NCBI GenBank assembly: GCA_964347615.1
Contig: CAYFZO010000018.1
Coordinates: 1-41,947 of the forward strand
Direction: 5' to 3'
Source: CAYFZO01 sp964347615
Lineage (GTDB): Bacteria > Pseudomonadota > Gammaproteobacteria > Poriferisulfidales > Oxydemutatoraceae
DNA: 41,947 nucleotides
Under the pieces are notes generated by a model. It saw only the letters and a program-made list of their open reading frames with translations, was not told where the DNA came from and made no database searches. Shown here in pieces: positions 25,061 through 31,945 of the stretch. Within the stretch, counting starts at the first letter, position 1; each line of letters opens with the position of its first letter. Position numbers and translations under genes: made by a program.

Positions 25061-25135
25061 ATGAGATTCGAGCAAGCATACGACGGCTGGACGGAAAGCC
25101 GTCCGACACAGGAACAAGCGGCCCAGTTGCCGGCT
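25061..25135 (+). pseudogene. Truncated 5' end of an ISNCY-type transposase gene
   Basis: The first codons read MRFEQAYDGWTESRPTQEQA, very like the conserved start of ISNCY-family transposases, whose helix-turn-helix usually follows as RLTQEEAARLLG. A ribosome-binding AGGAGA precedes the ATG. Homology stops after about 25 codons, and the frame then runs into unrelated sequence beside the AlbA_2 gene. The element was therefore cut, leaving its left end and transposase start. Family recognition is from memory. Confidence 0.55.
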
Positions 25136-25205
25136 CAGTTGCCGGGCCAGCTGATGAGCACCTGTTCACATTCAACGTGCGCAGAAAAAACATCGATGGA
25201 AGCTT

Positions 25206-28200
25206 TTAACTTTCCTTGTCTTCTCTTGATAAATCGGGGGTGAAGCGCCTACACCACTCTGCCTCGAAGTCATACCTCCTTGCTAACTTTCTGAGGACGA
25301 TTGCGAAGCGGTAATACCCTGCATTCTCAACCTTATCAGCCTTGCTTCTATATTTTTCAGCGAGTTCTCTCTCTGGCTTTCCATCCGGGTCAACTAGCTG
25401 AACGCCACGAGAATTGTATGCTCTTTGACAAAAACCATCTCGCATCTCTTCAGCATCTTCATCGTTAAGCACACCAGCTGCAGCTGGGTCTATCCATAAC
25501 CCATTCGCACCAGGCGGACAATGAAAAAGAACTTGGCCAACGTGCTTGAGAGCTGCTTCTAGATGGCCGGATTGAGTGCATATTTTTTTTACCTCTTCCA
25601 GCCACCGCCTGAGCTTCTCTCCTGAAAACTTTCCATCCGATTGAGTGCCCGGCAATGTACGCCATTTATGAAGAAGCGTCCCCAAATTTCCTTTTTCCCT
25701 TTCACTTAGCTGACCTGATTCTTTCCCTGCTTCGGCTTCGGTTCTTGAACGGTCGAGGGCACGAATTACTTCACAAAAAAATTCCGGGTCAGATGCAAGT
25801 TTATTTTCTAGAGTCTTAGGAAAAACCTTTATGTCCTCGTAAAAAAACGATAAATATTTCCATTCAACCGAAACAAGAGCATCGAGGTCAGTATCCGGGC
25901 TATCCTGCAACGCTTTGATAAGATTAACAACGTCGTCAGAAAACGTATTCTGACGGGCTTCTTCTCTGGAAGATACCGCTGCAAGAAGAGCTTTTATGCA
26001 CTGCACCGTATTCAAAGGTTTTCCATCAGAAACTATTCTACGCAAACAGGCAACAGCTGCGAAAGGTCTTTCACAATCAATGAGTTTATCTATGGCATCT
26101 TCTATGTTGCCGTCAGCTTCATACGGATTTGCGCTGGTTCTACGCCAATACTCTTTCTCATGCTCACCAAGCCATGAGACTGCTCTATTCCAAGCTTCTT
26201 TTTCAAACGGCAAGTAGCCTAAAAACTGACTAACTTGCCCATGAGACCAACGTGATTTATCCAGCTTATCAGCCCATTCCCATCCGCTCTGGCATTGACG
26301 CCCTCTGACGTAACCATTTACGAACTCAGAGAGCTTACTATCTTTCTCCTCTAACCTGCCAGGAAGCATATAAGCATCGGTTTCTTTGCTGGCAACCATA
26401 CCAAGAGCATGACCAACTTGAGAAGGAAAAACTACACTGCCGGCAAACTCAACCACTCCTTCCACCCCCTCATAATCCAATATCTCTTTCACTGCCCGCT
26501 GCTGCCTAAGCTGAAACAAATGCGTTTGCTTTTCAAAACTTCCCTTTCCCTCAGGCTCATACCGAACGACGTCCAAGTCACAAAATAGTCTGCGGTATAT
26601 ATTTGAGGGTTTTCGCGGAGCAAGTAATTCAGCCGTATCCTCGATTCTGGAAACTACGTCATCATCCAACGCCCAACTAGCGGTATGAAAATGCCTGTGT
26701 TTTGAAACAACCTTTTTCAGATTTTCCCAAAGCACCAGCCGTTCATCCTCAGGCCTATTGACAATATCTTCCGATGACAAACGCTCTAAAAGCTTGTTGA
26801 GATAAGGATGTGGAAATTTCCCTAAGTGCCGAATCAGTTCACTAAGTTTCTTTACATCGCCATCTGCCATGGACACAACTGATTCTGCATAAAATGAAAC
26901 TTGCTCCCGCCACTCTTTCTTCGTTACTGTTTCTTTCCAATCGAGAGGTATTACGTCACGCCAGCGTGGTTTGCGCGTACCCATAGACGTTTTATGTTCA
27001 TCTGGTAACAAGTCAAGTAAAAGACCCCATGCAACTTCCGGGACTTCCTTTTGAAGCGCTCTCACCGCCACCTTGCGCTTATCGAAAGAAGCGGTGGTAT
27101 GTCGGAGCCATGGAAGCAAGATCTCAAAAAGTGAATTAGCAGGACGATTAAACCAGCTCCCCCCAGGGTCACGGAACGCCAACCGACCAAGAACCACGCA
27201 TGCCCGAACAAAAAACTGTTTTTCCCATGCGAGCGTTTCCAGTGCGCGAAGCAAACCTGAGATATAAAACCGTCCAGAGATGCCCGCTGTTTCCTGTGAA
27301 AAAAGCTCACCAAAAGGACAAGGTGTCCGTTGCAACGCTTCTTCAACCACATCTAAAAACTCACCGGGCGACGCTTCGGCTAGCGCAGGAAGCATTCGGT
27401 CGAGGCTCGCCCATAAAATCCAATCCGCATCATCAAAAATTCCACGTAAGGTTAAAAGGGCTGTATCTTCTGGTTTGCGTGAATCACATCGGGACAAATC
27501 ACCCGTGCGATTGCCTAAAAGTGCCAAAGTCTCAGCCAAACCTCCTCGAAGTGCTTCTGAATACCTCAGATTCTTCCCATAGATGCTGGCGACAAGACGT
27601 GCCTCAGCAGACAAATCAAACTGTGGATCACGCTCGGACAAAACGTCAATTGCACATTCTTTATACTTATCCAAGCTATCATTAGAAAGAAAATTTTTAG
27701 ACAAATCCCACGATAGCACTCTATTGATCTTCCACTTCCCGCCGGTACATTCCAACGGACTCGCGAACTGCTCCTGCTCCTTTATTTCCTGAATGGTAGG
27801 AATCCATTCTTCGTAACTTTTCCCGGATAACTCTTTAATAATCTCCTTATCTTCCTCATTATTTTCGTTCCAAGAACCTAACAGGTTCGCTGTTGCCAAA
27901 TAAGAACTGTATCTAAGTTGATTCCATCTCAAGTGATCTTGTCGATGATATGTTTCCAGAATTTTTTTATACGAAACTTTTTGGCAGTTGGCGCCTTCTC
28001 GAATATAAAATTCCCCACGAACGGAGCAAGGCCATTTTTCTTGTGGAAAGACGTGTATCCAAAAAACTACTTTCTCTTTAATTTCAATCTCTTTAATTTC
28101 AATTCTAATAGATGGCGTCGCGTTTCGTGCAACATTCTGGTATTGAGACTTCAACTCATTATTCCTATCTACCCCGGTAATGATTCCATCATCCTCTACA

Positions 28201-28370
28201 CCGATAAAGAGATCCCCTCCTTGACTGGTATTAGTAAAAGCACATATAGCTGGACCAAGTTCCTTTGGTGGAATGATACGCTTAAACTCAGTGGTTTGAT
28301 TTTCCCCACCTGCTATTCTTTCTTTAAGCCATTCCTGTCCCAGTTCGTTTTTTTCAACATCGAGGGTCAA
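25206..28370 (-). CDS. Large AlbA_2 (Schlafen-type) domain protein with a long helical C-terminal region, candidate defence gene
   Basis: 1054 residues. About 20-133 form an AlbA_2/Schlafen-like domain: TTEFKRIIPP (28-30 EFK), ICAFTNTSQGGDLFIGVEDD, GIITGVDRNNE, and FYIREGANCQKVS. This domain occurs in nucleic-acid-binding or cleaving proteins and in stand-alone regulators. The remaining 900 residues look almost entirely alpha-helical. A block at about 390-485 (RDPGGSWFNRPANSLFEILL, then VAWGLLLDLLPDEHKTS and KPRWRD) recalls, from memory, C-terminal helical regions of large bacterial NTPase or SIR2 defence proteins. No Walker A, signal peptide or membrane helix is seen. The start is a TTG with GGAGG six bases upstream. 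GC is clearly lower than the flanking core genes. It lies between IS remnants and near hsdM/fic remains, so a defence role is inferred, not shown. Confidence 0.72.
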   Translation of the reverse strand: MTLDVEKNELGQEWLKERIAGGENQTTEFKRIIPPKELGPAICAFTNTSQGGDLFIGVEDDGIITGVDRNNELKSQYQNVARNATPSIRIEIKEIEIKEKVVFWIHVFPQEKWPCSVRGEFYIREGANCQKVSYKKILETYHRQDHLRWNQLRYSSYLATANLLGSWNENNEEDKEIIKELSGKSYEEWIPTIQEIKEQEQFASPLECTGGKWKINRVLSWDLSKNFLSNDSLDKYKECAIDVLSERDPQFDLSAEARLVASIYGKNLRYSEALRGGLAETLALLGNRTGDLSRCDSRKPEDTALLTLRGIFDDADWILWASLDRMLPALAEASPGEFLDVVEEALQRTPCPFGELFSQETAGISGRFYISGLLRALETLAWEKQFFVRACVVLGRLAFRDPGGSWFNRPANSLFEILLPWLRHTTASFDKRKVAVRALQKEVPEVAWGLLLDLLPDEHKTSMGTRKPRWRDVIPLDWKETVTKKEWREQVSFYAESVVSMADGDVKKLSELIRHLGKFPHPYLNKLLERLSSEDIVNRPEDERLVLWENLKKVVSKHRHFHTASWALDDDVVSRIEDTAELLAPRKPSNIYRRLFCDLDVVRYEPEGKGSFEKQTHLFQLRQQRAVKEILDYEGVEGVVEFAGSVVFPSQVGHALGMVASKETDAYMLPGRLEEKDSKLSEFVNGYVRGRQCQSGWEWADKLDKSRWSHGQVSQFLGYLPFEKEAWNRAVSWLGEHEKEYWRRTSANPYEADGNIEDAIDKLIDCERPFAAVACLRRIVSDGKPLNTVQCIKALLAAVSSREEARQNTFSDDVVNLIKALQDSPDTDLDALVSVEWKYLSFFYEDIKVFPKTLENKLASDPEFFCEVIRALDRSRTEAEAGKESGQLSEREKGNLGTLLHKWRTLPGTQSDGKFSGEKLRRWLEEVKKICTQSGHLEAALKHVGQVLFHCPPGANGLWIDPAAAGVLNDEDAEEMRDGFCQRAYNSRGVQLVDPDGKPERELAEKYRSKADKVENAGYYRFAIVLRKLARRYDFEAEWCRRFTPDLSREDKES

Positions 28371-28376
28371 TTTAAG

Positions 28377-28381
28377 CCTCC
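28377..28381 (-). promoter_or_regulatory. Ribosome-binding site that fixes the TTG start of the AlbA_2 gene
   Basis: GGAGG on the minus strand lies six bases before the TTG at 28370-28368. No ATG in the same frame is as well placed, so the TTG start is supported. Confidence 0.6.
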
Positions 28382-28432
28382 ATCAATCAGGCACGGCAGT
28401 AAAAGGGCACACGTTTGGATGAGTTGTAAAAT

Positions 28433-28700
28433 GGCACTGTCAGAAATTTTTTGTGTAAGCCATTCATTGGTCGCCTAGTATAAACCGACTTTCAAACTTG
28501 ACGGCAAATTGCGCTCGCGCCTCATGCCAAAAAGGGGACGGATGCTTCCATTCTTGAACCACTTTCCGCAGCACCAAGCAAATCAGTCTCGCGGCGGCGG
28601 CATCGTTCGGAAAGTGGCTGAGAAGCCGAACCGCCCGGCGAACCGAATCGCTGATACTCTCGATTGCGTTGGTGGTGTAAATCAGCCGGCACATCTTGGC
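28433..28700 (-). mobile_element. Right-end remnant of an IS256-family insertion sequence with the transposase C-terminus
   Basis: The minus-strand frame ending at 28464 reads LIYTTNAIESISDSVRRAVR, then HFPNDAAAARLICLVLRKV and FAVKFESRF, the conserved C-terminus of IS256 (mutator-type) transposases. Beyond the stop, GGCACTGTCAGAAATTTTTT at 28433-28452 (plus sense) resembles the IS256-family terminal inverted repeat. About 75 codons survive; the N-terminal four-fifths is gone, replaced directly by the 3' end of fic. The remnant separates fic from the AlbA_2 gene. Confidence 0.8.
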
Positions 28701-28706
28701 CGGGAA

Positions 28707-29480
28707 TTAGACACCTGCTTGGGCATTCGCCTGGAGCGCCTCAAGAATGACTTCCAGCATGAATTCAATGAATATCGTGCTTTCCCCTGCTTCCGAGCTT
28801 TCCCCGATAGCTTTGTAGTATTCTTTCTGGCGAGCATAAACCAAGCTCTCGACTGGTAGGCGAGCAAACAATGCCTGCCAGCGCGTCAGAATCAGTGTCT
28901 GCCAAAGCCGTCCCGTGCGCCCGTTGCCGTCTTCGAAAGGATGGATGAACTCAAACTCATAATGAAAGACCGAGCTGGCAATCAAGGGGTGCTCGTCGGT
29001 GTTCGCAATCCATTCCAGCAAGTCGGCCATCAGCGCGGGTACGCGGGCGGCGGGCGGAGCGACGTGATGAACTTCTCCGCCCCCTCCGACCATGACGCGG
29101 CCTTGGCGGTAACGCCCCGGCGCACTCAGCAGTGCGGTCATCAGTATCTTGTGTGCTTTCAGCAAGTGGCTTTCTTTCGCGGGGTTCCATTTTTCGTACG
29201 CGTTGTATGCTTCAATCGCGTTGCGCGCCTCCCGTATTTCCTGCAGCGGCGCCACCACCGGCTTGCCGTCGAGCAGCGTGGCAATCTGCTCTTCGCTCAG
29301 CGTGTTGCCTTCTATCGCGAGCGAGCCTTGAATCGTGCGGATGCGGTTGATGCGGCGCAAACGCAGGTCCCGATCAACGCCGCTCGCTTCAGCTTCCTTA
29401 ATACGCTCGCCGATTTGCTCGACCAACGAACGTATCCGCGGGGTAATCTCGTACGGTGGCACCTTGCTGCCCGAGCTCAT
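28707..29480 (-). CDS. Fic family protein (predicted AMP transferase) with N-terminal self-inhibition motif
   Basis: Fic enzymes modify target proteins, usually with AMP. The 257 residues contain the catalytic loop HPFEDGNGRTGR complete, the flap-like region GGGGEVHHVAPPAARV, and near residue 53 the inhibitory helix motif SLAIEGNTLS, which fits the S/T-xxx-E-G/N pattern of class II (N-terminal) self-inhibited Fic proteins. The ATG overlaps the stop of the hsdM remnant as ATGA, the arrangement seen where fic genes sit inside type I restriction operons. The hsdS and hsdR genes expected downstream are absent; an IS256 remnant follows 7 bases later. The protein itself appears intact. Confidence 0.9.
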   Translation of the reverse strand: MSSGSKVPPYEITPRIRSLVEQIGERIKEAEASGVDRDLRLRRINRIRTIQGSLAIEGNTLSEEQIATLLDGKPVVAPLQEIREARNAIEAYNAYEKWNPAKESHLLKAHKILMTALLSAPGRYRQGRVMVGGGGEVHHVAPPAARVPALMADLLEWIANTDEHPLIASSVFHYEFEFIHPFEDGNGRTGRLWQTLILTRWQALFARLPVESLVYARQKEYYKAIGESSEAGESTIFIEFMLEVILEALQANAQAGV

Positions 29481-29800
29481 ATCCCAAGCCTCTTGAAGTT
29501 TTTCTGTATCTTCGCCACCAACTTTTGCGCCTCGCCGTTGGGTTTTTCCAGCTCATTTTGAACGTCGCGCATGGTCTGTTCAAGGTCGAAGTCCTGGTCT
29601 TCCTCTTCGAGGGCGGCACCGACGTAGCGGCCCGGAGTCAGGCTTCAGTTATTGGCTTTGATCTCAGCGCGGGTGACCAGTTTGACCAGCCTTTCGACGT
29701 CGCACAGTTTAGCACCGGGAAAGCGTTCAATGAACTACCTGTATGGATTCAGCAGAGCCAGCGCTTCGGCCTCGACTCGACCTAAGTCAGTCACACCGAA
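29477..29800 (-). pseudogene. 3' remnant of hsdM (type I restriction-modification methyltransferase) with two nonsense codons
   Basis: Reading one minus frame through two stops gives GRVEAEALALLNPYR, stop, FIERFPGAKLCDVERLVKLV, TRAEIKANN, stop, SLTPGRYVGAALEEEDQDFD and ending KLVAKIQKNFKRLGI. The SLTPGRYVG...EEEDxDF block is the characteristic C-terminal tail of HsdM N6-adenine methyltransferases. The stop before SLTPGRYVG (TGA at 29647-29645) sits where relatives have Trp, so a TGG to TGA change is likely; a TAG lies at 29737-29735. The catalytic domain is missing altogether, and the fragment joins a duplicated piece of nif3 at about 29800. Confidence 0.75.
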
Positions 29801-29803
29801 CGG

Positions 29804-30321
29804 TCACACCGAGCAATCACACCGGATTGGCGACCTCAATGAAACGATGGGTCAGCGAAAACTCCTCGGCGAGGTGCGCGCCGAGCGCCTGTACGCCGTA
29901 ACGTTCGGTGGCGTGGTGCCCGGCGGCGAAATAGTGAACCCCTTCCTCGCGCGCGACGTGGGTGGTGCGCTCCGACACCTCGCCGCTGACGAACGCGTCG
30001 AGACCTTTGGACACCGCGTAGTGGATATAGTCCTGAGCCGCGCCGGTGCACCAGCCGACGCTGTGTATCGTGCCGGCGGCGCCGGGGATCCAAAGCGGTT
30101 CGCGCCCGAGCGCCTGCCCGATTTCACGGGCGAACGCCGAAGGGTCGAGCGGCGTGGCGGTGCGCCCGAACGACGCAAGCGGGGCGGCTTGGTCGGCGTC
30201 GAGCACGCCTTCGGTCTGCAGGTTCAGCTCGCGCGCAAGACAGGCGTTGTTGCCGACTTCGGGGTGCGCGTCGAGCGGCAGGTGATAGGCGAGCAAGCTG
30301 GTGCCGGTTTCGAGCAAGCGC
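29804..30321. repeat. Direct repeat copy A of the 518-bp nif3 3' segment
   Basis: By eye identical to 31945-32462 except for five substitutions, all within the first 90 bases; the remaining 430 bases show no difference. Same orientation, start-to-start distance 2141 bases. Confidence 0.95.
29817..30321 (-). pseudogene. 5'-truncated duplicate of the nif3-like gene
   Basis: Encodes the C-terminal two-thirds of the Nif3-like protein (from RLLETGTSLLAYHLPLDAHP to HRFIEVANPV), with the same amino acids as the complete gene at 31958-32713. The N-terminal HHG metal-ligand segment is missing. Upstream the frame runs on into the 3' region of the FGE-type gene read in another frame, so the apparent 262-residue open frame is an accidental chimera. 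All four coding differences from the complete copy are synonymous. Confidence 0.9.
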
Positions 30322-30378
30322 AAGCAACCGACGGCTTGGATTTTTTTCTCCTGCTCAGCCGCCAGCAGCGAGAGGTTA

Positions 30379-31203
30379 TCAGTGATTTTCGGGTAAGTCC
30401 CGCGCGAGACGAAACCCGTAGAAAGCGTAGCGGTCGGGCCGGTTGCCCCAGTTCCGGTACGCCGACCAAAAGTGCCTGGCACTGAAGCTCCAGGAGCCGC
30501 CGCGAACAACGGCTCTATCCCCCCCATCACAACCCGACACCCAGGCGCGCCCATCGGACGGGGCGCCTGAATAATCATCATGCCAGCAGTCCTCCACCCA
30601 TTCAAATACGTTCCCTAGCATGTCATATATGCCCCATGCGTTCGGACGAAAACTTCCTGCCTTGATAGGATCATCATGGTTATCATCATAATTGGCGTAA
30701 CGAAACAACAAATACTCATCATCGCCAAAATGATACCTCGTCCTGCTGCCCGCACGAACCGCATACTCCCACTCAGCCTCCGTCGGAAGACGATACTTAA
30801 GACCCGTTCGATCGTTCAGCCAATCTATATACGCTTGGGCGTCATACCAAGAAACTCCCCCAACAGGGGATCTGTCCCCATAGTACCTAGCGCCGTTACG
30901 ACCCGTCGCGATTTCAAAAGCCCGATACTGAAAACCCAGCACCTCATACTTCCCAATCGCAAACGGCTTGATCGAAACCCAGCGAACAGGCTTCTCATTA
31001 GCCCCGCCATCCTGACTCCCCATCAGGAAACTGCCGCTCTCTAATTGCACCATCTCGATGTTGAGCGCACGGTTAAGGCTCCATTCTTGAAACCATTTTC
31101 GAATGTCATCGTAAGAAGGAGCAGCAACAAACTTCAGAAACGTCAGAATCGTTATTATCGCCGCGCTTACGCTTAGCCATTGTACCCACGTGAGCTTCCT
31201 CAT
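30379..31203 (-). CDS. Membrane-anchored FGE-sulfatase (SUMF1/C-type-lectin-fold) domain protein with a DGR-like variable C-terminus
   Basis: The 274 residues begin with one N-terminal membrane helix (WLSVSAAIITILTFLKFVAA), then the formylglycine-generating-enzyme fold: MVQLESGSFLMGS, KPFAIGKYEV, PVGGVSWYDAQAYIDWLN, YRLPTEAEWEYAVRAG, NAWGIYDMLGNVFEWVEDCW and VVRGGSWSFSARHFWSAYRN, ending GFRLAR. The copper-binding cysteine pair of true formylglycine-generating enzymes is not evident, so a ligand-display role is more likely than catalysis. The C-terminal RGGSW...GFRL stretch is where diversity-generating retroelements mutate targets of this fold. Kinase remnants upstream fit the frequent STPK-FGE pairing. 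GC is lower than the his genes. Confidence 0.8.
   Translation of the reverse strand: MRKLTWVQWLSVSAAIITILTFLKFVAAPSYDDIRKWFQEWSLNRALNIEMVQLESGSFLMGSQDGGANEKPVRWVSIKPFAIGKYEVLGFQYRAFEIATGRNGARYYGDRSPVGGVSWYDAQAYIDWLNDRTGLKYRLPTEAEWEYAVRAGSRTRYHFGDDEYLLFRYANYDDNHDDPIKAGSFRPNAWGIYDMLGNVFEWVEDCWHDDYSGAPSDGRAWVSGCDGGDRAVVRGGSWSFSARHFWSAYRNWGNRPDRYAFYGFRLARDLPENH
30406..30501 (-). other. Candidate diversity-generating retroelement variable region within the FGE-type gene
   Basis: Between GGSW and GFRL, the codons at positions where relatives carry AAC in the template are of the form NNC in at least eleven cases (AGC, TTC, CAC, TAC, AAC, GGC, AAC, GAC, TAC, TTC, TAC). That is what A-to-N mutagenesis of AAC codons would leave. 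High GC3 could give part of this pattern. No template repeat or reverse transcriptase is visible in the window. Confidence 0.35.
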
Positions 31204-31208
31204 GATTA

Positions 31209-31239
31209 ACTCATCCTAATCAAATTTAATTGGATGAGT
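31209..31239. repeat. Inverted repeat upstream of the FGE-type gene
   Basis: ACTCATCC (31209-31216) and GGATGAGT (31232-31239) flank a 15-base AT-rich spacer, 6 to 36 bases upstream of the FGE-type ATG. The arm nearest the gene doubles as part of its weak ribosome-binding region. Possible operator or translational hairpin. Confidence 0.4.
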
Positions 31240-31313
31240 AGAGAGTAGCATAACTACTATGTCTTTTGGTATAGATTTGCCGATTTCTGGAATCATCTAT
31301 CTAATTCAATAAG

Positions 31314-31480
31314 TTACTGAAGCCTGCTCCTTGAGGTTAGTTCTGCAACCGGAAAGTCCAGCAAAATCGGCTTCTCATCCCTGCGGCTGATATAAACGTT
31401 ATCCGGTTTGATATCGAGGTGAATAAGCCCTGCCTGTATGGAGCTAGAGAGATGTAAGACAAAAGCAAAAACCCGCTCCG
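31314..31480 (-). pseudogene. Fragment of a bacterial serine/threonine protein kinase
   Basis: The minus frame reads SIQAGLIHLDIKPDNVYISR then EKPILLDF, clearly the catalytic loop (HxDIKPDN, here HLD in place of HRD) and the start of the DFG segment of a Ser/Thr kinase. The glycine-rich N-lobe is missing. After LLDF the sequence reads PVAELTS instead of the usual Gly-Ala-Ala-Arg and stops at 31314. About 50 codons remain. Together with the FGE-type gene it suggests a former kinase-FGE locus. Confidence 0.7.
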
Positions 31481-31502
31481 GACGGTGAAGCGCCGGAGCG
31501 GG
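31472..31502. repeat. 10-bp-stem hairpin next to an IS remnant
   Basis: CCCGCTCCGG (31472-31481) and CCGGAGCGGG (31493-31502) form a perfect GC-rich stem with an 11-base loop. There is an A-run before it, so in the minus direction it ends in a T-run and looks like an intrinsic terminator. It may equally be the end of a mobile element. Confidence 0.5.
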
Positions 31503-31550
31503 CTTGATTCAGGTCGCCTAATACAAACCAAACTTCAAGGAGCCTGAATC

Positions 31551-31945
31551 ATGCAAACAAAAAGCCTGCGGCGGGTCTCATGCCTCACCACGAGAATTAT
31601 CTGGAACCTTCCCCCGGCGGTGCTTGAACGGGAGAAAACTCATGCCACCAACCGCTTGCGGGAGGCTAAGTGCGACCTCAACCCCGCCTGCAACGTGCTC
31701 GGCGTCAGCCGGGCGACCGACTATTGGTGGCGGCAACGTGACCAATGCCACGGTGCCCGCGAGTTGACGTCAAAGACTTCAAGACCGTCTGCTCGGTGTC
31801 GAAACGTCTGGTGCAACGGACATACAACCGGGCTACCACAGTCAACGCCGAACATTTCTTGCAAACGTTCCTTGCGAGAGGTCGTCGAGCAGATACCTTT
31901 CCCGACGTACGGGATTAGGTTGACGCTGACCCGATCTAAGTCGAT
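31551..31945 (+). pseudogene. Decayed transposase/integrase (rve-domain, IS481/IS3-like) fragment
   Basis: In one plus frame: DVKDFKTVCSVSKRLVQRTY and NRATTVNAEHFLQTFL; then, after a one-base frame change, EVVEQIPFPTYGIR. Together this follows the middle of IS481/IS3-type integrase cores (the strand after the first Asp, the helix, then the P-F-P segment before the second Asp). Upstream, another frame reads ACNVLGVSRATDYWWRQRD, like the helix-turn-helix tail of such transposases. Several stops and shifts break it. It abuts the 518-bp nif3 repeat, so the element probably took part in the rearrangement. Confidence 0.45.

Noticed and set aside
28707..29800. A functional type I restriction-modification system
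   Set aside because: Only the hsdM tail with two stops remains; no hsdS, hsdR or methylase catalytic domain is in the window.
29817..30605. A 262-codon frame joining FGE-region DNA to the Nif3 C-terminus
   Set aside because: Its first 100 codons are an out-of-frame reading of the FGE-type gene; only the nif3 part is homologous, so it is a chimera from the duplication, not a fusion protein.
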